Assembly: GCA_937876415.1 (NCBI GenBank)
Contig: CALEHE010000340.1
Coordinates: forward strand, 1-48,673
Source: an uncultured Actinomycetes bacterium
GTDB taxonomy: Bacteria; Actinomycetota; Acidimicrobiia; Acidimicrobiales; Ilumatobacteraceae
Direction of reading: 5' to 3'
DNA length: 48,673 bases
The notes beneath the pieces are model-generated. The model searched no databases. It saw only the letters and a program-made list of their open reading frames with translations, and was not told where the DNA came from. Position numbers and translations under genes: made by a program. Numbering within the stretch: position 1 is the first letter of the stretch; every line of letters starts with the position of its first letter. Below are positions 17,127 to 26,500 of the stretch, piece by piece.

Positions 17127-19205
17127 ATGTCGGACGAACCTCGCATTGAAACGCGTCTTGGGCATTTGCCTGCATTAGACGGTGTTCGCGGTCTTGCGGT
17201 CATCATTGTTTTGCTCTATCACCACAGCATCACGTGGATGACCGGCGGTGAGCTGACCGTTTCCATGTTCTTCACGCTTTCTGGATTTTTGATTACGCGA
17301 TTGATTGTGGCCGAGTGGGATAAGTCGGGAACGATTTCGCTACGCACGTTCTATGAAAGACGAGCGCGACGACTGTTTCCAGCATCGTTTGTCGTGCTCT
17401 TGGCGGTCGTCGTTATTTGGACATTGTTTCCAGGTTCTGGTCGTCGACTCGCGCCATGGGAATGGTTCGCCGGCCTGTCGTACTTTGAGAACATCTATTT
17501 GCAATCAGCGGGTAAGAGTTACGGCGGATTATTTGGTCTTGGTAACCCGCTTCAACACCTGTGGAGTCTTTCGTTAGAAGAACAGGTGTATTTGGTTTTT
17601 CCAGTTTTGTGTCTGTTTCTCTTACGTAAGAAAATGACGCGACGCACCGTGTGGAAACTATTTGTTGTTCTCACAACGCTTGCCACCGGCGCAATTGCAC
17701 TTGGTGCGTACTATCGCACGAATTCGCCGTTGTGGAGTCAGTTGCCAGTCTTGAACGCTCAATGTTCAGATTCGTCGTGCGCTTATTACGCAACTGAAGT
17801 GCGTGTTGGCGAGTTTTTGATGGGCGCAGCGTTTGCTGTTTTGTGGTCGGTTTGGCGTTATGTTCCGCGCATCATTGACACGTTGCGCAAACCATTGTTT
17901 GTTGCCTTGTCATGGCCGCTGATTGTTGGGGCATTCATTGTTTGGTTCAAGATCGGTTGGCAAAACCAATGGAGTGATGTTTTCTTCCCCTGGGCAGTGT
18001 TCTTTAACGGATTGATCACCTTGTTGATCATTGCGTATGCGGCGAGCGGAAGCGGCATGTGCAGTTTCTTATCGTGGCAACCTCTTGCCTGGATGGGTCA
18101 AGTGACATACACGATTTACTTGGTCCATTGGCCAATGTTCTTATTATGGGAATCACTACGACTTAATCCGAACTTGCCGCGAATTCGTGTGCCAGGAACC
18201 GATTGGGTCACGGTTGATCATTTCTGGATGTTCGTTGCGAAAGCCGCAAGCACCATGTTGGTGGTGTGTTTGATCTATTATTTGCTTGAGAATCCAGTAC
18301 GTCAACGCAAGATGTGGCAGGGCAAGAAACTTTTCATCTATCTGGCGTTGATGGCATTCGTGGGCACTGTTATTGCATTTGCCGGTAATGCTCATCGGAG
18401 TCGTGCTGATGATGTGATGTCAACTTTGAGTGAAGAAGCGCTCGCACTGCAGCAACAGGCCCTTGCAGATTTGCCTGACCTACCAGCGAATGCACCAATC
18501 GTTTCACCAGTTGACGAAGAGTTGCCCGCTCGCATCATGATGGTGGGTGACTCACAAAGTTGGGTTTTGGCGTCTGGACTTGATGATTGGGAAGAAACCA
18601 ATCAAGTCACCGTTCAGCCAAGTCCAGGAGTTGGTTGTGGAATTGGTAAAAATACGCCGATCAATTATCTCGGAGTCGAACAAGATTTTCGTCCAGGTTG
18701 TACCGAGTGGCGTGATTCGCTGGGACCGATTGTGCAGAAGTTTCGCGCGAATTTGGTGATCATTGTTGGAGGTACAGCCGATCTTTCCGATCGAAAGATT
18801 CCGGGTGTGGATGGTTGGTCGCACATTGGTCAAACTAAATATGACGCATGGCTACTTGAACAGTTCACGAGTTTCATTGATGTGATGTCATCGGCGGGTT
18901 CGCAGATTGTGTGGCTTTCAACACCGAATGTTGATCCTCCCTACATCGTCGGCGAAACTGGGGTGCCCCCGTTTGTTGAGGCAGATCCCAGTCGTTCGGC
19001 CCGATACAACGAACTCATTGAACGATTCGCCGAGAATGATGATCGCGTCGTCTACGCCGATTTTGCGAGTGCGGTGAAAGCCCATCCGGGCGGAGAGTTT
19101 GAACCAAAGATGCGTCCAGACGGTGCACATATTGATTTGAAGTACGCCCCAGATTTGGTGATCTGGCTTGATCAGATGATTCGAGATGTGTATGTCGCTC
19201 CGTAG
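17127..19205 (+). CDS. Acyltransferase-3 membrane protein with C-terminal SGNH domain (second copy)
   Basis: This is a 692-residue paralogue of the protein at 4226. The acyltransferase-3 domain (~12-420, about ten or eleven helices) opens with LPALDGVRGLAVIIVLLYHH and includes RRARRLFPA and QHLWSLSLEEQVYLVFP. After a linker, the extracytoplasmic SGNH-like domain (~465-690) carries IMMVGDSQSWVLA and RPDGAHID. It probably transfers acyl groups to a cell-surface glycan or lipid. The start ATG at 17127 has a TAACCT box nine bases upstream. The 3' end overlaps the start of the next membrane protein by up to 20 bases, suggesting one transcript. Confidence 0.9.
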   Translation: MSDEPRIETRLGHLPALDGVRGLAVIIVLLYHHSITWMTGGELTVSMFFTLSGFLITRLIVAEWDKSGTISLRTFYERRARRLFPASFVVLLAVVVIWTLFPGSGRRLAPWEWFAGLSYFENIYLQSAGKSYGGLFGLGNPLQHLWSLSLEEQVYLVFPVLCLFLLRKKMTRRTVWKLFVVLTTLATGAIALGAYYRTNSPLWSQLPVLNAQCSDSSCAYYATEVRVGEFLMGAAFAVLWSVWRYVPRIIDTLRKPLFVALSWPLIVGAFIVWFKIGWQNQWSDVFFPWAVFFNGLITLLIIAYAASGSGMCSFLSWQPLAWMGQVTYTIYLVHWPMFLLWESLRLNPNLPRIRVPGTDWVTVDHFWMFVAKAASTMLVVCLIYYLLENPVRQRKMWQGKKLFIYLALMAFVGTVIAFAGNAHRSRADDVMSTLSEEALALQQQALADLPDLPANAPIVSPVDEELPARIMMVGDSQSWVLASGLDDWEETNQVTVQPSPGVGCGIGKNTPINYLGVEQDFRPGCTEWRDSLGPIVQKFRANLVIIVGGTADLSDRKIPGVDGWSHIGQTKYDAWLLEQFTSFIDVMSSAGSQIVWLSTPNVDPPYIVGETGVPPFVEADPSRSARYNELIERFAENDDRVVYADFASAVKAHPGGEFEPKMRPDGAHIDLKYAPDLVIWLDQMIRDVYVAP

Positions 19206-20724
19206 TGAAGAATCTAAAGTTTTAATAGTGGCAAAAATGGTGCGTGAATCTGGGCCACGAGCAGCCCTGATTTGGTTCGCGGTTTATGTCTTTGTTTGCC
19301 TGACTGGTCAGAAATTCAATACTGACTATCTCAATTACGGTTGGCAGCTCATTCCGTGGGACATCTTGTCGACCGATCCATTGCGCAGCGTTTTCTATCT
19401 GCATATTCAGCCACCGTTATGGAACTTGTTGTTGGGCACCGCTGCTTGGGTGTCGCCGTTTTCTGATCGGCTCACACTGCAAGCACTCATGGCGATGATT
19501 GGTATTGCAGTCGCATGGCTCGCAGCGGTGTTAGCCCGACGATTGGGTATGTCGCGAAATACCGCGGTTATCGTGGCGTTGATTGCGACTTTGCACCCAG
19601 AAGTTTTCAAAGGTGCGTTCGAACCAACGTACGAATTGGCAACTGCCGGGCTGCTGCTGGTGGTTTTGATTGCCATCGCCGATTTGTCGCGGAGAGTGAA
19701 CGTGCGGCGCTCGTTAATCATTTTGGCAAGTGCGGTCACCGTTACTGCGCTCACACGTAGTTTGTTTCATCCGGTCTGGGCCATCTTGATCGTGCTATTC
19801 GGATTGTGGTTGATGCGACATCGCATTAACTGGAAATCGGCGATCTTGGTGTTGTCAATCCCTGTGATTTTCATGGGCGGCTGGATGGCCAAGAACCAAG
19901 TTGTGTTTGGTCATGCGACGTTGTCGAGTTGGTTCGGTATGAATATGCAACGCGCGGTCATCCCAGTTCTTCCTAAGGATGATCTCGATGAAATGTATGC
20001 GAAGGGTCAAATCTCCGACATCGCGATGATTGGTCCATTTGGAAATTATGAGCTCTATCAAGATGTTGTTGAACCATGTGTGCCTGAGCACAATTTCAGG
20101 TCGCTGACAGAAGTCACTCGCACAACCGATCAATGGAGTCCGAACTTTAACGCCGAGTGTTTCTTGCCGATCTTTGATCAAGCCGGCAAGGACGCCATCG
20201 CAGTCATTAAAGAGCACCCCGAAGCGTGGCTTGAGGGTCGAATGTGGTCTTTGCGAACAACGATTGCCGTTTCGCCGATTCCGTCAGAGAGTCCTTCTGT
20301 GGTTGTGCGAAGTCTTGATCAATTGTTCTCAGTTGCCCGACTTGATTTTGGGGGAATACTGTCCACAGAAGGTTGGGGCACGCCGATTTATGGGCAACTC
20401 GAAGCTCGTGCCGATTTCGGCTTGATGTTGATTCCGATGTACGTGGTGGTTGGTCTGTTGGGACTGTGGCTCATCATTCAAAGATTGCGCAGAAAAGTTT
20501 TGAGTTCAACGGCACCGATTTATCTTGTCGGATCTTTCACCGTGGCATTTACTGTGATCGTTGGGGCAATAGCCGAACTTGGAGAGCAATCGCGGTTTCG
20601 CACGATGGTTGATCCGATTGTGACAGTGCTGTTCTTGGCGATTGTTGTGCCAGTCGTCCAGCGCCGATATCGGCAGATTCGCAAGTCAGATAATCAATCA
20701 CACGAAGTAGCAGTAGGGAAGTAG
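19186..20724 (+). CDS. Polytopic membrane protein, probable GT-C glycosyltransferase
   Basis: This protein of up to 512 residues has roughly ten hydrophobic segments and an extracytoplasmic stretch (~255-395) between the helix groups. A first-loop pattern NTDYLNYGWQL followed by YLHIQPPLWNLL resembles lipid-phosphate-sugar-dependent GT-C enzymes of the GT39/ArnT kind, and ELGEQSRFRTMVDP fits their last loop. The assignment rests on topology and loop motifs, so it is tentative. It overlaps the acyltransferase gene upstream. Alternative starts are GTG 19228 and ATG 19237, which would remove the overlap. Its 3' end overlaps the convergent neighbour by 31 bases. Confidence 0.75.
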   Translation: MCMSLRSEESKVLIVAKMVRESGPRAALIWFAVYVFVCLTGQKFNTDYLNYGWQLIPWDILSTDPLRSVFYLHIQPPLWNLLLGTAAWVSPFSDRLTLQALMAMIGIAVAWLAAVLARRLGMSRNTAVIVALIATLHPEVFKGAFEPTYELATAGLLLVVLIAIADLSRRVNVRRSLIILASAVTVTALTRSLFHPVWAILIVLFGLWLMRHRINWKSAILVLSIPVIFMGGWMAKNQVVFGHATLSSWFGMNMQRAVIPVLPKDDLDEMYAKGQISDIAMIGPFGNYELYQDVVEPCVPEHNFRSLTEVTRTTDQWSPNFNAECFLPIFDQAGKDAIAVIKEHPEAWLEGRMWSLRTTIAVSPIPSESPSVVVRSLDQLFSVARLDFGGILSTEGWGTPIYGQLEARADFGLMLIPMYVVVGLLGLWLIIQRLRRKVLSSTAPIYLVGSFTVAFTVIVGAIAELGEQSRFRTMVDPIVTVLFLAIVVPVVQRRYRQIRKSDNQSHEVAVGK

Positions 20725-22289
20725 ACAGTTGCCGAGTCAGTTGCCTCGACTGTTAACCGGTCAGCCTCAACTTCCTGGGTGAGCAACTCGTTGTTTGCGC
20801 CCGAAAAAGTGAAATCGTTACTCAGGACGACAACACCGTTGTGTCGCAGTAGCGCGCATGGAAGTTCTGCATACAAAGTTGCGACATCTTGAGCCTCTCC
20901 GGTCAGTGCTTTGACCGGAAGTGGCGCATACGCAGATGGCAGGCCGGTATCCCAATGGACTCCGTCGGCATCATTCGTGATGATGATTGCGGCACCCGAT
21001 TGAAGCGCGGCAATTGAATACGGCTTAAGTTCAGAACTATCGCTGAAACTTTCCGTGATATTCCAAGGTCGAACCGCTAACACTGCGAAAAGAATGAGGG
21101 CCGCCATCGCGAGTGAAAAGCTTTGAGTGCGACGTGATCCATTTTGTTTGCTCACGAATTCGTGCACTGACCAAACGATTGCCGCGAGAGTGAGAATGCC
21201 AGTTGGCAACATCAAGCGGTTATCGGCAATCACTAATGCATCAAATCCCATCATTCCCGCAACTAATCCTGCCGAGATAATGGCTGAAGCTGCCAGTGCG
21301 AACTCGGCTGTTGCTGTCAGAAAATGACGTCGGCGCACGATGCTGTAGAGCGCAACGATGACCACTACTAGCCATGCGGTTGCGACAAACCATGACCACC
21401 ATGAGGGGCCTTCATTCGTGAAATACGTCCGGCGTAGGTCGCCCTGTTTGGCGTCGAACCATCCGCCGATTGAGCGGACGAAGACTTCAATATCGAGTCG
21501 TCCGAGCCCGCGCCATCCAGCGTTATGTCCACCACCTGCAGAGGACGCCCACAGAATATTGGAGGCGGCTGGGATCATCATCGCGATTGTCCACATCAAA
21601 GATGACAGTTTGCGCCCAGTCTTTTGATAGCGCTCCCATCCAGCGAGAATTGCGAGAGGCGCCCCGATAAAGCGCAATAGGCCAGCAGTAATTGACAGGG
21701 CTACGACGGGGGCCCATTTTCCGCCACTGCGGAATTTTGCGAGTGCAATGACGAGCCACAGTGCAATCGCGCAAAACAATGGTTCAGATAATGCACCTTG
21801 GGTGACGAGTCGGGTTGCGGGTGACATCGTGATCAAGATTCCCGTTGCGCCGAGCAATAAAGGGGCGATTTTGGATTCTGTTGATTTCTTGGCGCCAGAA
21901 ATGAATGCCATCGCAATTGCAATGAGAGCGACGATGCAGAAAAGTTCCATCGCATGACGTGTACCGATAACGACTCCGAGTATCCCAGCAACGAGTGGAT
22001 ACCCAACGGGGAAGTCGACGAACGGCAATCGGCCAGAACGCTCGAGAAACTCGATCGCCGAGAAGTTTGAAAACGACGGAGCGAGGTTGGTTGTGAACGG
22101 GTGTCCGTTGCTGGTGGCCTCGGCTCCGCTCCAATAGGTCACAGTGTCGAGTAGGTGGACGATTCCGTGGCGAAATTGCAGGATGCCGACGGTTAGTGCA
22201 CCCAAAGAGGCAAGGCCGTACGCCGCTAAAACCCAAGGCCCCTGGCCAGTCAGCTGGCTGAGGGAGAGTCGTTCTTTAAACCGAGTCAC
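20694..22289 (-). CDS. Polytopic membrane protein resembling GT-C glycosyltransferases
   Basis: This is a 531-residue protein with about ten or more predicted membrane helices and an extracytoplasmic C-terminal domain of about 120 residues (~410-531; GAAIIITNDADGVHW, LRHNGVVVLSND). The first loop contains DTVTYWSGAEATSNGHPFTTNLAP and a VDFPVGYPLVAG segment, which resembles GT39-type enzymes. I cannot assign a substrate. The start is the GTG at 22289. Its stop lies inside the 3' end of the convergent gene. Position suggests a role in surface glycan assembly with the two genes to its left. Confidence 0.75.
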   Translation of the reverse strand: MTRFKERLSLSQLTGQGPWVLAAYGLASLGALTVGILQFRHGIVHLLDTVTYWSGAEATSNGHPFTTNLAPSFSNFSAIEFLERSGRLPFVDFPVGYPLVAGILGVVIGTRHAMELFCIVALIAIAMAFISGAKKSTESKIAPLLLGATGILITMSPATRLVTQGALSEPLFCAIALWLVIALAKFRSGGKWAPVVALSITAGLLRFIGAPLAILAGWERYQKTGRKLSSLMWTIAMMIPAASNILWASSAGGGHNAGWRGLGRLDIEVFVRSIGGWFDAKQGDLRRTYFTNEGPSWWSWFVATAWLVVVIVALYSIVRRRHFLTATAEFALAASAIISAGLVAGMMGFDALVIADNRLMLPTGILTLAAIVWSVHEFVSKQNGSRRTQSFSLAMAALILFAVLAVRPWNITESFSDSSELKPYSIAALQSGAAIIITNDADGVHWDTGLPSAYAPLPVKALTGEAQDVATLYAELPCALLRHNGVVVLSNDFTFSGANNELLTQEVEADRLTVEATDSATVYFPTATSCD

Positions 22290-22332
22290 AAGTTGAGTCT
22301 GGCAGGCTACGACACCCGAACTGTTGACCTGT

Positions 22333-22338
22333 CAAGAT
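22333..22338 (+). promoter_or_regulatory. -10-like box of the crotonase gene
   Basis: CAAGAT lies exactly six bases before the ATG at 22345, the same geometry as the stronger leaderless promoters in the window. The box is a weak match and no -35 is evident. Confidence 0.3.
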
Positions 22339-22344
22339 GTACAC

Positions 22345-23166
22345 ATGGCTGTTGAAGATCGCGTCTCAGTAACTATTAGCAACGGAATTGCCGATGTGCG
22401 CATGAACCGTCCCGATAAGCGCAATGCCCTGGACAATGAAATGTTCTTGGCTTTGGCGGCTACCGGAGAAAAACTCAAGTCTGATAAGTCGGTCCGCGTC
22501 GTGGTGTTATCCGGTGAGGGTTCGTCCTTTTGTGCAGGGCTCGACTTCGGTTCCTTCCAGCAAATGGCCGGTGGCACGAAAGCCGAAAATGCCGGTGAAG
22601 GTAATCCGGGAACCATGGCTGCTGGTCGCATCACCCACCTTGGCCAGCAGGTGTCGTGGGTTTGGCAAGAGATTGCTGTACCGGTGATTGCCGCTGTCCA
22701 CGGACACGCTCTTGGCGGCGGAATTCAGATTTGCCTTGGTGCTGATATTCGCATCGTGCACCCCGATACTCAGATGTCGGTTCGTGAAACTCACTGGGGT
22801 CTCGTGCCCGATATGAGTGGAACTCAGGTTCTGTCAAATTTGGTACGTCCCGATGTCGCTAAAGAACTGACGTTCACGGCGCGAGTGTTTAGCGGCCGTG
22901 AAGCCTTTGATTTGGGGCTGGCGACTCGTTTGTCAGATACACCTCGCGAAGATGCAATGGTGATGGCCGCCGAAATCGCTGGTCGCAGCCCCGACGCAAT
23001 TCGCGGCTCTAAGGAACTGTTTAACCGAGTGTTTTCGGCTGGAGCGGCCGAGCAGTTCGCTGAAGAGCGTCGGGTGATCGGCTCATTGATTGGTCGCCCC
23101 AATCAGGTTGAGGCCGTGATGTCGAACTTCGAAAAGCGCCCCGCCAACTTCATCGACCCGAGCTGA
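22345..23166 (+). CDS. Crotonase-family protein (enoyl-CoA hydratase/dienoyl-CoA isomerase-like)
   Basis: This 273-residue crotonase-fold protein should act on an acyl-CoA thioester. The oxyanion-hole region AVHGHALGGGIQICLGADIRI and the CoA-binding MNRPDKRNALDNEMF are clear. Catalytic positions are mixed. Gln128 replaces the first acidic residue (Glu144 of hydratase, Asp176 of dienoyl-CoA isomerase), Glu148 matches the second (Glu164/Glu196), and Asp156 sits where the isomerase has Asp204. Spacing (20 and 8 residues) agrees exactly. It may therefore be an isomerase or another crotonase rather than a classical hydratase. The ATG at 22345 is preferred over an open TTG at 22324. It is monocistronic. 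Confidence 0.9.
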   Translation: MAVEDRVSVTISNGIADVRMNRPDKRNALDNEMFLALAATGEKLKSDKSVRVVVLSGEGSSFCAGLDFGSFQQMAGGTKAENAGEGNPGTMAAGRITHLGQQVSWVWQEIAVPVIAAVHGHALGGGIQICLGADIRIVHPDTQMSVRETHWGLVPDMSGTQVLSNLVRPDVAKELTFTARVFSGREAFDLGLATRLSDTPREDAMVMAAEIAGRSPDAIRGSKELFNRVFSAGAAEQFAEERRVIGSLIGRPNQVEAVMSNFEKRPANFIDPS

Positions 23167-23590
23167 AAACTGCAAGGTCTCCACTCTTCGGAAAATAGGC
23201 GAAAAGACACAATCTCGCTCAGTCACCACGATCTTCGTTGATGACTGTTTCTGTTTTTATCTGGGACTTGCGTCGCGGAAGGTTGCCCAGTTTGGCCATT
23301 CTTAATGGTGGCCTGATCGTCTGATCAAAGTCAGATTTTGGAATTATTGCGGAATCGGCATCAGCCTTATTCTGCTCTGACTTTTGGGTCCGAAGTTCTG
23401 TGGGCAGCTTGTTCTTCGCAGTTTGAAATTAGTCGGTGTCACTTTTTTCACAAAGCGATATTCGGTAATGAGAAACAAGCGGGCTTAATTGGTTGGCTGG
23501 AAGCCGAGGCAGACCATAGAGTGGAGTTTGTCGATCGGGCCAGCGTCGTCCCGGGAGCCACAACCCATTTAGTTCGTGGAACCTAGAGAG
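23167..23590 (+). other. 424-base gene-free leader region upstream of gltB
   Basis: This is the only long stretch without a convincing gene. It contains several modest hairpins: GGCC-centred pairing at 23294-23313, TGATC/GATCA at 23314-23326, and TCTGA-N6-TCAGA followed by TTTT at 23320-23339. The last two share bases and are mutually exclusive. An 82-codon frame from TTG 23338 to TAG 23586 ends just before gltB, but it has a poor start and no recognisable features, so I do not call it a gene. It probably holds the crotonase terminator and the gltB promoter or leader. Confidence 0.5.
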
Positions 23591-26500
23591 ATGACGATGT
23601 ACCCGCAGATCAATCCTTCTGGCCTGCCGACCGCGCATGGCTTATATGACCCTCGCTTTGAGCATGATGCCTGTGGTGTCTCGTTTGTCGCCGACATCAA
23701 GGGTCGCGCCTCGCACGACATCGTCATGCGCGGGCTCGGTGCACTGTGCAACATGGAACATCGTGGCGCCACTGGTGCCGAGGCTGACACTGGTGACGGT
23801 GCTGGTGTGTTGTTGCAGATTCCCGATCGTTTCTTGCGAGGTGTCGTCAACTTTGAATTGCCAGTCGCTGGTTCGTACGTCGTTGGTATGGCTTTCTTGC
23901 CATCGGATGTTTCGGTTGCCGCCAAAGCTCAGAGTGCAATTGAAGCCATCGCTCGCGAAGAAGGTCTCACTGTTTTGGGCTGGCGTGATGTTCCGACTGA
24001 CCCGACGACTCTTGGTGCGGGTGCACGAGCAGTCATGCCAACATTTCGCCAGTTGTTCTTGAGCGATCCTCAAGGTGCTTCAGGCATTGATCTTGATCGC
24101 AGAGTGTTTGTGACTCGTAAGCGAGTCGAACATGATCTTCCGGCCGAACAAGAGACGTATTTCCCTTCTTTGAGTTGCCGCACGATTATTTACAAGGGCA
24201 TGTTCACGACTCCGCAACTTGGAGCGTTCTATCCCGATCTTGCCGATGAGCGAGTCGAGAGTGCTTTGGCTTTGGTGCACAGCCGCTTCTCAACCAATAC
24301 TTTCCCGTCGTGGCCGTTGGCTCACCCATATCGATTCATCGCTCACAACGGTGAAATCAACACGGTGCAAGGCAATCGCAACTGGATGCGTACGCGTGAG
24401 GCACTGTTGCAGTCCGATCTCATTCCTGGTCTTGAACGAGCATTCCCGATTTGCACCGTTGGCGGTAGTGACTCGGCAAGTTTTGACGAAGTACTTGAGC
24501 TCTTGCACTTTGGTGGACGTTCATTGCCGCATGCCGTACTCATGATGATTCCTGAAGCTTGGGAGAATCATGAAACGATGGACGCCAAGAAGCGGGCTTT
24601 CTATCGCTTCCATTCATCATTGATGGAACCTTGGGATGGACCAGCCTGTGTGGCGTTCACTGACGGAACTGTGATTGGTGCAGTACTCGACCGTAACGGA
24701 CTACGCCCGAGTCGTTTTTGGGTGACCGACGATGACATGGTCGTGCTGGCCTCAGAAGTCGGTGTTCTGGATATAGATCAAAGCAAAGTTGTGCGAAAGG
24801 GACGTTTGCAGCCTGGCCGTATGTTTTTGATTGATACTGCAGAAGGTCGCATTGTTGAAGACGAAGAGATCAAGCAATCATTGGCCGCTGCCGAACCGTA
24901 TGAAGAATGGTTGTCGGACGGATTGATCGAACTCGCCGACCTTCCCGAACGCGAACACATGGTCTACAGCCACGACAGCGTGATGCGCCGCCAGCAGATG
25001 TTTGGGTATACGCACGAAGAACTCAAGGTCATCCTTGCACCAACTTCGAAAACCGGGACTGAACCGATTGGTTCAATGGGAAACGACACACCAATTGCGG
25101 TGTTGTCCGATCGTCCGCGACTGTTGTTTGATTACTTCCAGCAGTTGTTTGCTCAAGTAACCAACCCGCCCCTTGACGCGATTCGTGAAGAAGTCGTGAC
25201 GAGCGTTGGTTCAACCATTGGTCCCGAAAGCAACTTGCTGAATCCGGGTCCAGAGAGTTGTCGCCAATTGGTATTGCCTTTTCCGATCATTGACAACGAT
25301 GAACTCGCCAAGATCGTTCATGCCGATGACGACGGTTCATTTCCAGAACTTCATGCGCACGTTGTCTCGGGCTTGTACCGCGTCGGCGGTGGTGGGGCGG
25401 CCCTGAAGGGAGCGCTTGATGACATCAGGGCAGGAGTTTCTGCAGCAATCGAATCTGGTGCTCGGGTCATTGTTTTATCTGATCGCAATAGCGATGAAGT
25501 ATTGGCTCCGATTCCGTCGTTGTTGTTGACTGCGGCAGTTCACCACCATCTCATTCGTGAAAAAACTCGTACACAAGTTGGTCTGATTGTTGAGTCGGGC
25601 GATGCTCGCGAAGTGCATCACATGGCTCTCTTGGTTGGCTTCGGTGCTGGAGCGATCAACCCGTACCTCGCCTTTGAATCAATCGAAGATATGATTCGGG
25701 AAGATGTTCATGGTCTGGGTGGCGTTGATGCCGAATATGCACTGAAGAAGTACATCAAGGCCTCTGGCAAGGGCATCTTGAAAGTGATGTCGAAGATGGG
25801 CGTGAGTACTGTCGCTTCGTACACCGGAGCACAGATCTTTGAAGCCATTGGTCTCGGTACCGAACTGATCGATGAGTATTTCACTGGAACCGTCAGTCGC
25901 CTCGGCGGAATCGGACTTGATGAGATCGCCTCAGAAGTTGCATCGCGTCATGCCGTTGCCTACCCGAAGAACCCTGAGCGTCGCGCGCACCGCAAACTTG
26001 AACTTGGTGGTGAATACCAGTGGCGTCGTGAAGGCGAGTTTCACGTATTCAACCCCGAGACGGTATTTAAGTTGCAGCATGCAACTCGCGCCAAGCGTTA
26101 CGACATTTTTCGACAGTACACCCAGTTGGTGAATGATCAGTCAAGGCACCTCGCTACTTTGCGTGGCCTTTTTGAATTCAACGGAGAAGGTCGTACGCCT
26201 ATTTCAATTGACGAAGTTGAATCGGTGTCAAACATTGTGAAGCGATTCTCAACGGGTGCAATGAGTTATGGATCAATTTCGGCCGAGGCTCATGAAACTC
26301 TTGCAGTTGCGATGAACTCAATTGGCGGCAAGAGCAATACCGGTGAAGGCGGCGAAGATCCAGAGCGCCTCCATGACCCGACGCTTCGTTCGTCAATCAA
26401 GCAAGTGGCATCTGGTCGATTTGGCGTGACGAGCGAATACCTCGTGAATGCTGATGATTTGCAGATCAAGATGGCTCAAGGCGCCAAGCCGGGCGAAGGC

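Noticed and set aside
23338-23586. 82-codon open frame ending just before gltB
   Set aside because: It starts with TTG, has no ribosome site, shows no recognisable domain or signal and lies in the gltB leader. It is more likely chance.
23167-23590. Glutamine riboswitch before gltB
   Set aside because: I looked for the conserved glnA-type core and did not find it. Only short generic hairpins are present.
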